From Allobosea sp. OK403 (lineage in GTDB: Bacteria; Pseudomonadota; Alphaproteobacteria; Rhizobiales; Beijerinckiaceae): a DNA stretch of 64,000 nt. The DNA lies in NCBI RefSeq assembly GCF_900113835.1, contig NZ_FOQV01000002.1:558001-622000 (forward strand), read 5' to 3'. Positions 16,913-25,420 of this stretch are shown here, in pieces. Positions within the stretch are counted from its first letter, which is position 1. The number at the start of each line of letters is the position of its first letter. The notes under the pieces were generated by a model, which saw only the letters and a list, made by a program, of their open reading frames with translations, was not told the DNA's origin and did no database searches. Made by a program: the position numbers and the translations under genes.

Positions 16913-17827
16913 TTACGTCGTGCGCGCCTTCATCAACGCCGTCAGTTCGTCGTCGGTAGCCGGCATCTCGATGTCGATGGCGACGAAGAGATCGCCGACC
17001 GCGCCCTTCTCCCCCTTCAGCCCCTTGCCACGCAGGCGGAACTGCCGAGTCGTGCCCGTCAATGGCGGGATCTTCATCTCGACGGCGCCGGTCAGCGTCG
17101 GCACATGCAGCGGGCCGCCAAGCACCGCCTTGGCCAGCGGCACCGGCACGCGGGTGCGCAGATCGTTGCCCTCGACCGTGAAGCGTGGATCGGGCTTGAC
17201 CTTGATCGTCATCATCACGTCGCCGGCCTCGCCCGAATGCGGGTCGACCTGGCCAAGACCGCGCAGGCGCATGACCTTGCCGTCGGCGACGCCCTCGGGG
17301 ATCGTGACCTCGACCTCGCGCCCGCCCGGCAGCCGGACGCGCCGCGACGCCCCCGCCACCGCCTGCGCCAGCGTCACCTCCAGCGTGAAGCTCTGCTCCG
17401 GCGGCTTCTGCGCCTCCGGCCTGGTCCGGGCGCCACGTCGCGCCGCATCGCCAAAGAGCGAGCCGAAGATATCGGCCGGATCGAAGCCGGCATCCTGCCC
17501 GCCGCGGCCGAAGGGCTGGCCGCCGCCCTGGCCGAAATTGAATTCAAAGCCCCCGGCGCGGCCGCCGCGCCCGGCGCCCATACCCTCGAAGCCAGCGAAT
17601 TTGGGCTTGCCCTCGGCATCGATCTCGCCGCGGTCGAACTGCTTGCGCTTGGCCTCGTCGCCAAGGATCTCATAGGCGCCGTTGAGTTCGGCAAAACGGT
17701 CCTGCGCCTTGGGATCGTCCCGGTTGCGATCGGGATGCAGATCCTTGGCCCGCTTCCGGTAAGCCTTCTTGATCTCGTCCTCTTTGGCCGACCGGGCGAC
17801 GCCCAGAACCTGATACGGATCGCGCAT
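16913..17827 (-). CDS. J-domain protein with DnaJ C-terminal domains (CbpA-like)
   Basis: 304 residues. The N-terminal J domain (1-65) has the HPD tripeptide at 31-33 in [10 protein letters not shown], needed to stimulate DnaK ATPase. A Gly/Phe-rich linker follows ([32 protein letters not shown]). The C-terminal substrate-binding part starts at [38 protein letters not shown] and continues with GDVMMTIKV and [16 protein letters not shown]. The four CxxCxGxG zinc repeats of DnaJ are absent, so this is a class B (CbpA-like) co-chaperone rather than DnaJ itself. Single gene between fabI and a lipoprotein gene, both also on the minus strand. Confidence 0.93.
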   Translation of the reverse strand: MRDPYQVLGVARSAKEDEIKKAYRKRAKDLHPDRNRDDPKAQDRFAELNGAYEILGDEAKRKQFDRGEIDAEGKPKFAGFEGMGAGRGGRAGGFEFNFGQGGGQPFGRGGQDAGFDPADIFGSLFGDAARRGARTRPEAQKPPEQSFTLEVTLAQAVAGASRRVRLPGGREVEVTIPEGVADGKVMRLRGLGQVDPHSGEAGDVMMTIKVKPDPRFTVEGNDLRTRVPVPLAKAVLGGPLHVPTLTGAVEMKIPPLTGTTRQFRLRGKGLKGEKGAVGDLFVAIDIEMPATDDELTALMKARTT

Positions 17828-17973
17828 TCATAGACCCCATTCGCACGACAGAAGCTGCCTGGCGGCCGCGTGCCGCCAGCGGCCTTCCGCCAACAACCCG
17901 ATATCTGGGAATGGTGTGGCCTGAACGCAACATCCAGCGCAAAGATCGCGATCGACAATCGTCGGCCGGCCGC

Positions 17974-18435
17974 TCAGGTCAGGCCTTTCCAGGGCTGGAC
18001 GTCCTTGACCGCCCAGTCGCCGCCGGAAGGACGGCAGGCCGTGCCTTGCAGCTTGGCCGGCTTGGCCTGCATCTGGACGCTGGCGATAAAGGCGCGGCAG
18101 ATCTCGTCGGAACGCAGGAACGGGCCACCGACGGGGATGAAGGAGCCCTTGATGCCACTCTGGGGATTATCCCAGGACACCGCCGCGCCATTGCCCTGCG
18201 GGTCGAGCGCCACGGCCATCGCGCCATCGGCCCGGCGCATGTCCTCAGGTCCGAGATCAGAGGCGAGCGAGGCGAGCGCTCCGCCCCTGGTGGGGCTTTG
18301 TATCGGCGGAAGCGAAGATGTCGTGGCAACCTCATCCTCGCTCTTGGAGGATAATCCCAGGATCGGGAACGAGACCGAGCAGCCGCCGCTGAACAAGGCC
18401 AGCCCGAGCGCCCCGCCGACCACGATCGAACGCAT
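17974..18435 (-). CDS. RT0821/Lpp0805-like surface lipoprotein
   Basis: 153 residues from ATG 18435, which begins a lipoprotein signal ([20 protein letters not shown], Cys at 20). The frame stays open 26 codons further upstream without signal or homology. The C-terminal half has the pattern of the RT0821/Lpp0805 envelope family: [33 protein letters not shown], an [11 protein letters not shown] segment and [21 protein letters not shown]. The family is widespread in alphaproteobacteria and its function is not established. It is divergent from pdxH, whose start lies about 125 bp away. Confidence 0.8.
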   Translation of the reverse strand: MRSIVVGGALGLALFSGGCSVSFPILGLSSKSEDEVATTSSLPPIQSPTRGGALASLASDLGPEDMRRADGAMAVALDPQGNGAAVSWDNPQSGIKGSFIPVGGPFLRSDEICRAFIASVQMQAKPAKLQGTACRPSGGDWAVKDVQPWKGLT

Positions 18436-18561
18436 GGATGCATAGCGCGCAGGAGGGCTTTGGATCGCCCCCGCCGCTGCCCTATACAGACTTGCTCTCA
18501 CACCCCAAATCACAGATCGCGCTCGCCCGACGCCTACCTAGAACCAGCAAGGATTAAGCAC

Positions 18562-19176
18562 GTGGAACGGTTAACGACCGGTGACTTCACCCAGGCGGAT
18601 GAGCCATTTGCTCTGTTCCACGACTGGCTGCAGGAGGCGACGAAGTCCGAGCCGAACGATCCCACCGGCATGGCGCTGTCGACGGTGGACGCCGACGGTA
18701 TGCCCAATAGCCGCATGGTGCTGCTGAAGGGCTATGATGCGGACGGCTTCGTCTTCTACACCAACACCGAAAGCCAGAAGGGGCAGGAGCTGCTCGGCCA
18801 GGGCAAGGCGGCCGCGCTCTTCCACTGGAAGAGCCTGCGTCGACAGGTCCGGATTCGCGGCGCGGTTTCGCTGGTGACGGAGGCCGAGGCCGACGCCTAT
18901 TTCCAGTCGCGTCCGCGCGACAGCCGCATCGGCGCCTGGGCCTCGCAGCAGTCACGCCCCCTGGAAAGCCGCTTTGCGCTGGAGAAGGCGGTCGCGAGCT
19001 ATGCCGCGAAATTCGGCCTGGGCACGATCCCGCGGCCGCCGCATTGGACCGGCTTCCGGATTGAGCCCGTCTATATCGAGTTCTGGCGCGACGGCGCATT
19101 CCGTCTGCATGATCGCGTCGTGTTCCGCCGCCCCTCGGCAGCTGAGCCCTGGTCGCGCACGCGCCTCTACCCCTGA
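18562..19176 (+). CDS. pdxH: Pyridoxamine/pyridoxine 5'-phosphate oxidase
   Basis: 204 residues from GTG 18562, preferred over the in-frame ATG 34 codons upstream because AAGGA lies eight bases before it and because the protein then has the usual length. FMN-dependent enzyme making pyridoxal 5'-phosphate, the cofactor of the aminotransferase earlier in the window. Recognisable blocks are [38 protein letters not shown] (FMN and substrate contacts), [33 protein letters not shown], and the C-terminal signature [22 protein letters not shown] ending RLYP. An SDR gene follows 11 bp downstream, so the two may be cotranscribed. Confidence 0.96.
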   Translation: MERLTTGDFTQADEPFALFHDWLQEATKSEPNDPTGMALSTVDADGMPNSRMVLLKGYDADGFVFYTNTESQKGQELLGQGKAAALFHWKSLRRQVRIRGAVSLVTEAEADAYFQSRPRDSRIGAWASQQSRPLESRFALEKAVASYAAKFGLGTIPRPPHWTGFRIEPVYIEFWRDGAFRLHDRVVFRRPSAAEPWSRTRLYP

Positions 19177-19187
19177 GGATAGTCTCC

Positions 19188-19964
19188 ATGGCGATGCCAA
19201 AATTCGATTTCCCCAAGACCGAGGCCGGCAAGCGCCCTGTCATGCTGCTGACGGGCGCCAGCCGTGGCATCGGCCATGCGACCGTGATGCAGTTCGCCAT
19301 GGCGGGTTGGCGCATCCTGTCCTGCTCACGCCAGGCCTTTTCCGACAAATGCCCCTGGCCCTCGGGCGCCGCTGATCACGTCCAGATCGATCTCGGCGAC
19401 CCCGAAGACACGATGCGCGGCATCGCCGAAATCAAGAAGCGCTTGGCCGCCGAGGGTGGCAAGCTCAACGCGCTGGTCAACAATGCCGGGATCTCGCCCA
19501 AAGGACCCAAGGGCGCGCGGCTGGGCGCCGCGACGACCTCCTTCAACGACTGGCACCAGGTCTTCCAGGTCAATTTCTTCGCGCCGATCATGCTGGCGCG
19601 CGGCCTGCTCGACGAATTGACGACGGCCAAGGGCGCGATCGTCAACGTGACCTCGATCGCCGGCTCCCGCGTCCACCCCTTCGCGGGAGCGGCTTACGCC
19701 ACCTCCAAGGCCGCGCTCGCCAGCCTGACCCGCGAGATGGCCGCCGATTTCGGGCCGCTCGGCATCCGCGTGAACTCGATCTCGCCGGGTGAAATCGACA
19801 CCGCCATCCTCTCGCCCGGCACGGAGAAGATCGTCGCGACCCTGCCGCTGCAGCGCCTCGGCAAGACCGACGAGGTCGCCAAGGCGATCTATTTCCTCTG
19901 CACCGACTCCTCAAGCTATGTCACGGGCTCCGAGCTCCACATCAATGGCGGGCAGCACGTGTGA
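19188..19964 (+). CDS. SDR family oxidoreductase
   Basis: 258 residues, classical short-chain dehydrogenase. The dinucleotide motif is LLTGASRGIGHATV (about residues 18-31), then NNAGISPKG, a Ser in NVTSIAGSRV, and the catalytic YATSK (Tyr-x3-Lys) near 165. SPGEIDTAILSPGTE and SSYVTGSELHINGGQHV are typical for NAD(P)H-dependent classical members. The unusual CSRQAFSDKCPWPSGAADHVQIDLGD segment after the second strand does not indicate a substrate. GAGGATAG precedes the ATG. The stop overlaps the next start as GTGA, so it is translationally coupled to the NUDIX gene. Confidence 0.92.
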   Translation: MAMPKFDFPKTEAGKRPVMLLTGASRGIGHATVMQFAMAGWRILSCSRQAFSDKCPWPSGAADHVQIDLGDPEDTMRGIAEIKKRLAAEGGKLNALVNNAGISPKGPKGARLGAATTSFNDWHQVFQVNFFAPIMLARGLLDELTTAKGAIVNVTSIAGSRVHPFAGAAYATSKAALASLTREMAADFGPLGIRVNSISPGEIDTAILSPGTEKIVATLPLQRLGKTDEVAKAIYFLCTDSSSYVTGSELHINGGQHV

Positions 19965-20458
19965 CGGGCGATAGCGGCCAGGTCATCCGGTTTCCAGCAG
20001 CCGGCAAGGCGCCGGCAAGGCCGGTTCTGGCGGCCTCCGTCGCCGTATTCCGCGACGGCAAGGTCCTGCTGGCGACGCGAACCAAGCCGCCGGCCGACCA
20101 GCTCTGGTCGCTGCCGGGCGGTAAGGTCGAGCCCGGCGAGACCCTGGAGGAGGCCGCTTTGCGCGAGCTCGAGGAGGAGGTCAGCGTCAAGGCGCGCATC
20201 CTCGGCTTCAACCGCCATGTCGAGATCTTCGGCCGCGACGCCAAGGGCGGCGTCACGCATCATTTTGTCGTCGCCTCCTTCGTCGGCGAGTGGCTCTCGG
20301 GCGAGCCGACGACCGGGCCGGAGGCCGGCGCCGTGATGTGGGCCGATCCGCTGCGCCTCGGCGGCCTTCCGACGACGCGGGAGCTCGGCGACGTACTCAG
20401 GCGCGCCCGGGCCTTACTGTACGAGGCGTTGCGGCGCGATGCCGGGCACGCCCCGTGA
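19961..20458 (+). CDS. NUDIX hydrolase (MutT-like)
   Basis: 165 residues, start GTG 19961 in a four-base overlap with the SDR stop. NUDIX proteins hydrolyse nucleoside diphosphates linked to other moieties. The NUDIX box GGKVEPGETLEEAALRELEEEV (about residues 52-73) has the full set of metal-binding Glu residues; the usual final Gly is replaced (EEVSV). The flanking DQLWSLPGG and FNRHVEIFGRDAKGGVTHHFVVASFVGEW segments fit ADP-ribose or nucleotide pyrophosphatases with small substrates. The stop again overlaps the following start (GTGA), so three genes form a coupled run. Confidence 0.92.
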   Translation: MTGDSGQVIRFPAAGKAPARPVLAASVAVFRDGKVLLATRTKPPADQLWSLPGGKVEPGETLEEAALRELEEEVSVKARILGFNRHVEIFGRDAKGGVTHHFVVASFVGEWLSGEPTTGPEAGAVMWADPLRLGGLPTTRELGDVLRRARALLYEALRRDAGHAP

Positions 20459-20883
20459 GGCGGGGCGCGGTCCTGGCGCTGACGCTCTTAGTCGCGCTTT
20501 CGCTAGGCGAAGCTGCCGCGCAGACGCAGCGCCCTGCCGCAAGCGCGCCCAAGGCCGCGACTGAGTCGGGCGAGTCGCCGCCCCCGCCTTACGAGCCGCA
20601 GCTCCTGAGCTTGGCCGAGATCATGGGTTCGCTCGCCTATCTGCGCACCCTTTGCGCCGGCAAGGAGGCCGAGGACTGGCGCGCGCGCATGACCGCACTG
20701 ATCGACGCCGAAGGCCGCACGCCGCAGCGCCGCGAGCGCCTGACCAGCGCTTATAACCGCGGCTTCCGCGCCTATTCGGCGACGCATCGCACCTGTACCG
20801 ACGGCAGCCAGGAGGCTGCGGCGCGTCTGGCAAGCGAAGGCGAACGCCTCGCCCGGCTTCTCGCCGGCCGTTATGGCGGCTAG
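20455..20883 (+). CDS. TIGR02301 family protein, secreted, function unknown
   Basis: 142 residues from GTG 20455 in a GTGA overlap with the NUDIX stop; that start yields a signal peptide (VRRGAVLALTLLVALSLGEAAAQ) and removes an arginine-rich upstream extension that is only the other-frame reading of the NUDIX gene. The mature part has PYEPQLLSLAEIMGSLAYLRTLC, EDWRARMTALIDAEG, RRERLTSAYNRGFRAYSATHRTCT and EGERLARLLAGRYG, which matches the small alphaproteobacterial TIGR02301 family with two conserved Cys residues that could form a disulfide. Its role is unknown; the coupling to SDR and NUDIX genes is the only context. Confidence 0.85.
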   Translation: MRRGAVLALTLLVALSLGEAAAQTQRPAASAPKAATESGESPPPPYEPQLLSLAEIMGSLAYLRTLCAGKEAEDWRARMTALIDAEGRTPQRRERLTSAYNRGFRAYSATHRTCTDGSQEAAARLASEGERLARLLAGRYGG

Positions 20884-20972
20884 ACCGCTTTTGCGCGAAG
20901 TGATCGATTCCAAAAGTTGAGAGCATTGCTCTTGCGAAAATCCGGCACCCACTTTTTCGCGCAATGCTCTAG
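20882..20972 (+). repeat. Interspersed repeat family C, copy 1
   Basis: GCGCGAAGTGATCGATTCC, AAAAGTTGAGAGCATTGCTC, then CGGCACCCACTTTTTCGCG and CAATGCTCTAG. It begins at the stop codon of the TIGR02301 gene. Related copies are at 39562 and 54692; the CCGGnACCCACTTTTTCGC core is shared with family B. Confidence 0.85.
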
Positions 20973-21139
20973 CTGGCTCTTAACCACAAACTCTCACGGC
21001 TGCGTTAACCTTTCTTAAAGGGGATGGTGGCCCGGCGAGCCGGCTTTGCGTATGACTATAGGTCTGTCGATGGCACGGATTCTCCCGTTGGGGGCTTCGG
21101 GCCGCATGTTCAGGTCCAAGCCGCAGAGTCTCCGCCTCG

Positions 21140-21409
21140 ATGTCGACTTTTCCAGACGATCTGCCGCTCGATCCCACCCTGGGCGAGGACCGTAGCGACG
21201 CAAGACGCGTCGCCTATGGCTATGTCGAGGACGCCTTCAACGAAGCGCAGCAGGATGGGCTCGACAGCGACGCACTGGCCCATGCCGCCCTCTTCGCCGC
21301 CTTCCGCACGCTGGTTGAGACCTATGGCGAGGAAGCCACTGCCGTCTTCGCCGAAGCGCTGCCCGGCAAGGTGCGCGGCGGCGCCTTCACCAGCGGCACC
21401 CGACACTAG
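21140..21409 (+). CDS. Conserved small protein of unknown function
   Basis: 89 residues, acidic and mostly helical: SDARRVAYGYVEDAFNEAQQDGLDSDALAHAALFAAFRTLVETYGEEATAVFAEALPGKVRGGAFT. Codon use matches the neighbours. No signal peptide or membrane segment. It looks like the short orphan cytoplasmic proteins that are conserved across Hyphomicrobiales next to envelope genes, but no function is known to me. Upstream is a family C repeat and about 170 bp of promoter space; downstream is pagL. Confidence 0.72.
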   Translation: MSTFPDDLPLDPTLGEDRSDARRVAYGYVEDAFNEAQQDGLDSDALAHAALFAAFRTLVETYGEEATAVFAEALPGKVRGGAFTSGTRH

Positions 21410-21587
21410 GCCGCTTAGAGGCTGCTCGGCAGCTTGCATTGCCCTGCAGCAAGCCTTTGCTGCGACTGCGGCACAACTGCAACTCTGCCGAAAAAGTTGA
21501 AACCGGGCCGCCACATGCGTGTTTGCCCGCGAATCGCCGTTGTCTAAAGAAGAGAGACAGGGGCTGATTCGATCAGGGTAGCTCAGC

Positions 21588-22178
21588 ATGCGTATCGCTA
21601 CGCTTTGCCTATTGTCGCTCTTTTGCCTGCTTTCCGGCCTGACGATGGAAACCCAGGCGGCCGACGCGGTCGCGCTGGCGCCGGCATTGCCCTCTCTGGC
21701 GCGAGACCTGTGGATTTCCGAGATCCGCGGCGGCGCCTATCTGCATGACCCGACCAGCCCCGAAAGCGGCTCCGTCAACCTCAATCTCGAAGTCCTCTCG
21801 GTAAAGCCGTTCCTGCCGGCCGATCCGGTTCTGGCGCTGCTGGTTCCGCGCTTCCATCTCGGCGGCTCGCTCAACACGGCCGGCAAGACCAGCCACGTCT
21901 ATGGCGGCCTGACCTGGACCTTCGACATCACCCCGAAACTCTTCGTCGAGGGCGCCTTCGGCCTTGCCTTCCACAATGGCGATACCGGCCGCACCGCGCC
22001 GGTGGGCCACGCCGCCCTGGGCTGCACGCCGCTGCTGCGCGAGGCCGGTTCGATCGGCTATCGCCTCGACGCCAATTGGACGGTGATGGCGACGGTCGAG
22101 CACATGTCCAATGCCGGCCTCTGCAACGCCAATCGCGGCCTCACCAATTACGGTCTCAAGCTGGGCTATATCTTCTAG
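21588..22178 (+). CDS. Lipid A 3-O-deacylase (PagL-like acyloxyacyl hydrolase)
   Basis: 196 residues. Outer-membrane beta-barrel that would remove the 3-O-linked acyl chain from lipid A. N-terminal Sec signal MRIATLCLLSLFCLLSGLTMETQAA. The mature chain is a series of amphipathic strands (SEIRGGAYLHD, VNLNLEVLSVKPF, SHVYGGLTWTFD). The C-terminal EHMSNAGLCNANRGLTNYGLKLGYIF contains the PagL active site, His and Ser in EHMSNAG, and ends in an aromatic residue as outer-membrane barrels do. Two extra cysteines (GCTPLL, GLCNAN) could form a disulfide. The TAG stop comes from the first bases of a family A repeat. Confidence 0.88.
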   Translation: MRIATLCLLSLFCLLSGLTMETQAADAVALAPALPSLARDLWISEIRGGAYLHDPTSPESGSVNLNLEVLSVKPFLPADPVLALLVPRFHLGGSLNTAGKTSHVYGGLTWTFDITPKLFVEGAFGLAFHNGDTGRTAPVGHAALGCTPLLREAGSIGYRLDANWTVMATVEHMSNAGLCNANRGLTNYGLKLGYIF

Positions 22179-22244
22179 AGCGTTTTCGAACGAAGTGGAC
22201 ACCGGTTCGCGTGAAGAAAACGCGTTAAAACAAGGAGCTAGAGC
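22177..22244 (+). repeat. Interspersed repeat family A, copy 3
   Basis: AGAGCGTTTTCGAACGAAG, GGACACCGGTTCGCGTGAAG, ending GGAGCTAGAGC. Its left CTAG supplies the TAG stop of pagL and its right CTAG supplies the TAG stop of the convergent sigma-factor gene, so the element fills the entire gap. Confidence 0.9.
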
Positions 22245-23515
22245 GTTGCGGCCGCATTGCGCGCCGTCGTGGCGCGCTCCTGCATCAGCGCGCGTTCCTT
22301 GGCGTTGCGTGTCAAGGAGACCGCGCGATCGAAGGCCGCCGCCGCCTCGCCATGCCGCCCGAGCTTGGCCAGCAGATCCCCGCGCACGCTCGGCAGCAGA
22401 TGATAGCCCCGCAGCGCCGGCTCATCGGCCAGCGCATCGACCAGCACCAGCCCCGCCGCCGGCCCCTCCGCCATCGAGACCGCGACGGCCCGGTTGAGCT
22501 CGACGATCGGCGACGGATTTATCGCGGCGAGCACGGCATAGAGCGCAGCGATCCGGCGCCAATCGGTCTCCTCGGCCGTGCGCGCCCGAGCATGGCAGGC
22601 CGCCAACGCCGCCTGCAACAGATAAGGGCCGGGCGTCGTGCCGGCGAGCCTCTGCGCCCGCTCCAACGCCTTGAGCCCGCGCCCGATCAGGAGCTGGTCC
22701 CAGCGGGCGCGATTCTGGTCGAGCAGCAGGATCGGCTCGCCATCGGGACCGAGTCGGGCCCGCAATCGCGAGGCCTGCAATTCCATCAGGGCGACGAGAC
22801 CATGCACCTCCGGTTCCAGCGGCGCGCGCTCGGCCAGGATGCGGCCGAGCCGCATCGCCTCCTCGCACAGCGCCGGCCTGACCCAGTCATGGCCGGCGGT
22901 CGCGGCGTAGCCCTCGTTGAAGATCAGATAGACCACCTCCAGAACCGAAGCGAGGCGCTGCACCAGCTCGGCGCCATGAGGCACCTCGAACGGCACGCGC
23001 GCATCGGCCAGCGCCTTCTTGGCCCGCACCAGGCGCTGCGCCATGGTCGGCTCCGGCACGAGGAAGGCACGGGCGATCTCCTCCGTCGTCAGCCCGCCGA
23101 GCAGCCTCAGCGTCAGCGCGAGCCTTGCTTCCGTCGAGAGCACCGGGTGGCAGGCGGTGAAGATCAGGCGCAGCAGGTCGTCGCCGACCTCGTCGTCGAG
23201 CGCAGCGTCGAGGTCCGGCATCACCAGCGCGTCGGTCTCGCTGTCGTGGCCGAGTTCCTGATGCTTGCGCTGAAGCAGCTTATCGCGGCGCAGAGCGTCG
23301 ATGGCGCGGTGCTTGGCCGCCTGCATCAGCCAGGCGCCGGGGTTGCGCGGAACACCCTCCTGCGGCCATTGCGCCAGCGCCGCGACCAGCGCGTCCTGCG
23401 CCAATTCCTCGGCGCGTCCGATGTCGCGGGTCACGCGCACAAGACCCGCAATCAGCTTCGGAGCCTCGATCCTGAAGACCGTCTCGATAGTGCGGTGTGT
23501 ATCGCTCGCCGACAT
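22238..23515 (-). CDS. ECF sigma factor, ECF42 type, with C-terminal TPR-like extension
   Basis: 425 residues, far longer than a normal ECF sigma (about 180). Residues 1-90 hold region 2 (RIEAPKLIAGLVRVTRDIGRAEELAQDALVAALAQWP, then PGAWLMQAAKHRAIDALRRDK), and about 130-185 region 4 (LTLRLLGGLTTEEIARAFLVPEPTMAQRLVRAKKALA). The long C-terminal part (from VPHGAELVQRLASVLEVVYLIFNEGY to the end) is the helical DUF6596/TPR-like extension typical of ECF42, which replaces an anti-sigma factor. ECF42 sigmas are encoded beside YCII/DGPF proteins, and two such genes lie directly upstream here. It is the last gene of a minus-strand unit starting near 25303. The TAG stop lies within a family A repeat. Confidence 0.93.
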   Translation of the reverse strand: MSASDTHRTIETVFRIEAPKLIAGLVRVTRDIGRAEELAQDALVAALAQWPQEGVPRNPGAWLMQAAKHRAIDALRRDKLLQRKHQELGHDSETDALVMPDLDAALDDEVGDDLLRLIFTACHPVLSTEARLALTLRLLGGLTTEEIARAFLVPEPTMAQRLVRAKKALADARVPFEVPHGAELVQRLASVLEVVYLIFNEGYAATAGHDWVRPALCEEAMRLGRILAERAPLEPEVHGLVALMELQASRLRARLGPDGEPILLLDQNRARWDQLLIGRGLKALERAQRLAGTTPGPYLLQAALAACHARARTAEETDWRRIAALYAVLAAINPSPIVELNRAVAVSMAEGPAAGLVLVDALADEPALRGYHLLPSVRGDLLAKLGRHGEAAAAFDRAVSLTRNAKERALMQERATTARNAAATL

Positions 23516-23581
23516 GACGGGCGATACACACCATCAGCCGGCGCCTCTGGCAAGCGGCGTTAGCCGCCAGCAGGAGAGGAT

Positions 23582-24007
23582 TCAGCCCTTGTCGCTAATC
23601 TCGGTCTTGAGGCGATCCCACGTCGCTGCGACCTCCGGGGTCACGATCTCGCCGAAATCGGCTAGGTCGAAGAGCGGGCGGATCTCGATCTCGGACGGAC
23701 CCGGCATCGGGTTGGGGCAGCGCTTGACCCATGCGATCGCCTCGTCGAGCGACTTGCACTCCCAGAGCCAGAAGCCGGCGACCAGCTCCTTGGTCTCGGC
23801 GAAGGGGCCATCGACAACGGCTCGCTTGGCGCCATCGAACTGCACGCGCGCGCCCTTCGAGCTCGGCTGCAGGCCATCGCCGCCCTTCATGATGCCGGCT
23901 TTCACGAGTTCCTCGTTATACGCCATCATCGCGTCGAGCAGTTCCTGGGTCGGCTGTGCGCCGGCTTCGCTGTCGGTCGTCGCCTTGACCATCACCATGA
24001 AACGCAT
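23582..24007 (-). CDS. YCII-related (DGPF domain) protein, first paralogue
   Basis: 141 residues from ATG 24007, which has AAAGGAGAA directly upstream; an in-frame ATG 12 codons further up lacks a site. The YCII/DGPF fold is shown by MRFMVMVKATTDSEAG, VDGPFAETKELVAGFWLWECKSLDEAIAWVKRCP and EIEIRPLFDLADFGE; the DGPF motif gives the family name. These small dimeric proteins are routinely encoded beside ECF42 sigma genes; their biochemical role is unclear. It closely resembles the next gene upstream, so the pair arose by tandem duplication. Confidence 0.9.
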   Translation of the reverse strand: MRFMVMVKATTDSEAGAQPTQELLDAMMAYNEELVKAGIMKGGDGLQPSSKGARVQFDGAKRAVVDGPFAETKELVAGFWLWECKSLDEAIAWVKRCPNPMPGPSEIEIRPLFDLADFGEIVTPEVAATWDRLKTEISDKG

Positions 24008-24089
24008 CGGTTTTCTCCTTTGGGGCGGAAGCAGCGGAGGCAATGCCTCGCGCCTTCCGGGTTGAATGGGTGTGCGAGCTTCGGTCCGG

Positions 24090-24509
24090 TCAGCCCTTCT
24101 TCTCGATCTCGGCGCGCAACCGGTCTTCCTGCTCGCGCAGTTCCGGCGTCATCGCCGCGCCGAAATCCTCCATCTCGAAGACCGGGCGCAGTTCGATCTC
24201 GGTGCCGCCGTCGAAGGGCGCGCGCTTGAGCCATTCGACGGCCTCGTCGAAGGATTTGACCTGCCAGAGCCAGAAGCCGGCGAGCAGCTCCTTGGTCTCC
24301 GCAAAGGGGCCGTCGGTGATCACGCGCTCGGCCCCCGAGAAGCGCATGCGCAAGCCCTTCCTGCTCGGATGCAACCCTTCGCCCGCCAGCATGACGCCGG
24401 CCTTCACGAGTTCCTCGTTATACGCCCCCATCTTCGTGAAAATGTCCTCGCTCGGCATGATGCCGGCTTCGCTGTCCTTGTCGGCCTTGACCAGAACCAT
24501 CACACGCAT
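24090..24509 (-). CDS. YCII-related (DGPF domain) protein, second paralogue
   Basis: 139 residues, with AAGGAGAA before ATG 24509. MRVMVLVKADKDSEAG, AYNEELVKAGVM, TDGPFAETKELLAGFWLWQVKSFDEAVEWLKRAP and TEIELRPVFEMEDFGAAMTPEL align along their whole length with the downstream paralogue; roughly half of the residues agree by eye. It lies 82 bp upstream of that gene and 131 bp downstream of the RibD/DHFR-like gene on the same strand. Confidence 0.9.
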   Translation of the reverse strand: MRVMVLVKADKDSEAGIMPSEDIFTKMGAYNEELVKAGVMLAGEGLHPSRKGLRMRFSGAERVITDGPFAETKELLAGFWLWQVKSFDEAVEWLKRAPFDGGTEIELRPVFEMEDFGAAMTPELREQEDRLRAEIEKKG

Positions 24510-24640
24510 CGGAATTCTCCTTGAGTTTTCAGCTTCGGGAGGCAGGCCCGGCGAGCGTCTATCGCCACCTTCAAAACCCGCTCTCTGACATCACGTCGAA
24601 CGGGGGCCGCCCGGATCGACAGGTTGCTTAAAAAAAATTG

Positions 24641-25303
24641 CTAGGCCTTTGCTGCCATCCGTTCGCGGCGCGCGATCTCGGCCTCGCTGGGCTGCGCCTG
24701 CGCGAAGGATCCGGTCCTGATCTCGCCCCCGCGACGATAGCGGCTCATCACCACGCCGGTCGACGAGGCCTTGCTGTCGACGAGCTTGAGCGCGACCGGG
24801 ATCGTGCCCTCACCGAACATGCGCTTGCCCTTGCCGAGCACGAGCGGGAAGACCAACAGATCGAGCTCGTCGATCAGGTCATGCCTGAGCAACGTCTGGA
24901 TCAGCACGCTGCTGCCCTGGATCAGGAGCTTCGGCCCGTCCTGCTTCTTCAACCTGGCGACATCGGCGGCAACATCGGGCAAGGCGACAGAATTCCGCCA
25001 GGTCAGCGGCGCGTCGGATGAGGTCGCGACATATTTCGTCGTGGCGTTGAACGCCTTGGCGATCGGATCCTCATCGCCGGCATAGGGCCAGTGCGCGGCA
25101 AAGATCTCATAGGTCCTGCGGCCGAGCAGCAGGTCGAAGGGCTCATCGAAGAGCTTGCCCATGAGCTCGCCCATCGCGTCACCCCAATAATGGAAGGTCC
25201 AGCCACCATGGCAGAAGCTGCCGGCCGTATCCTCTTCCGGTCCACCGGGCGCTTGCATCACTCCGTCCAGCGACAGGAAAGTTGCGGCAACGATCTTTCT
25301 CAT
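24641..25303 (-). CDS. Dihydrofolate reductase family (RibD C-terminal-like) protein
   Basis: 220 residues. Fold of the RibD C-terminal/DHFR-like reductases: MRKIVAATFLSLDGVMQAPGGPEEDTAG at the N-terminus, LLGRRTYEIFAAHWP, KYVATSSDAPLTWRNSVAL, a Gly-poor cofactor strand GPKLLIQGSSVLIQTLL, and DELDLLVFPLVLGKGKRMF. Such proteins are NADPH-binding, but most have no known substrate and do not replace FolA. GGGAGA precedes the ATG at 25303. It heads the minus-strand unit with the two YCII proteins and the ECF42 sigma, an arrangement often seen for ECF42 regulons. The intergenic lead of 117 bp to the next gene upstream should carry the promoter. Confidence 0.88.
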   Translation of the reverse strand: MRKIVAATFLSLDGVMQAPGGPEEDTAGSFCHGGWTFHYWGDAMGELMGKLFDEPFDLLLGRRTYEIFAAHWPYAGDEDPIAKAFNATTKYVATSSDAPLTWRNSVALPDVAADVARLKKQDGPKLLIQGSSVLIQTLLRHDLIDELDLLVFPLVLGKGKRMFGEGTIPVALKLVDSKASSTGVVMSRYRRGGEIRTGSFAQAQPSEAEIARRERMAAKA

Positions 25304-25420
25304 CTCGGGTCTCCCGTTTGCAGTGAGGACCGTTGCGCGGGCTCGCGCAATCAGTCTCTGCCCTCACGTCGAACGGGCACCGGCAGGATCGACAACCCCG
25401 GCAAAAATATTCTGACGCAC

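Noticed and set aside
24641..25303. FolA-type dihydrofolate reductase
   Set aside because: The N-terminus and conserved blocks match RibD-C/DHFR-like reductases, not the FolA active site, so no trimethoprim-target role is claimed.
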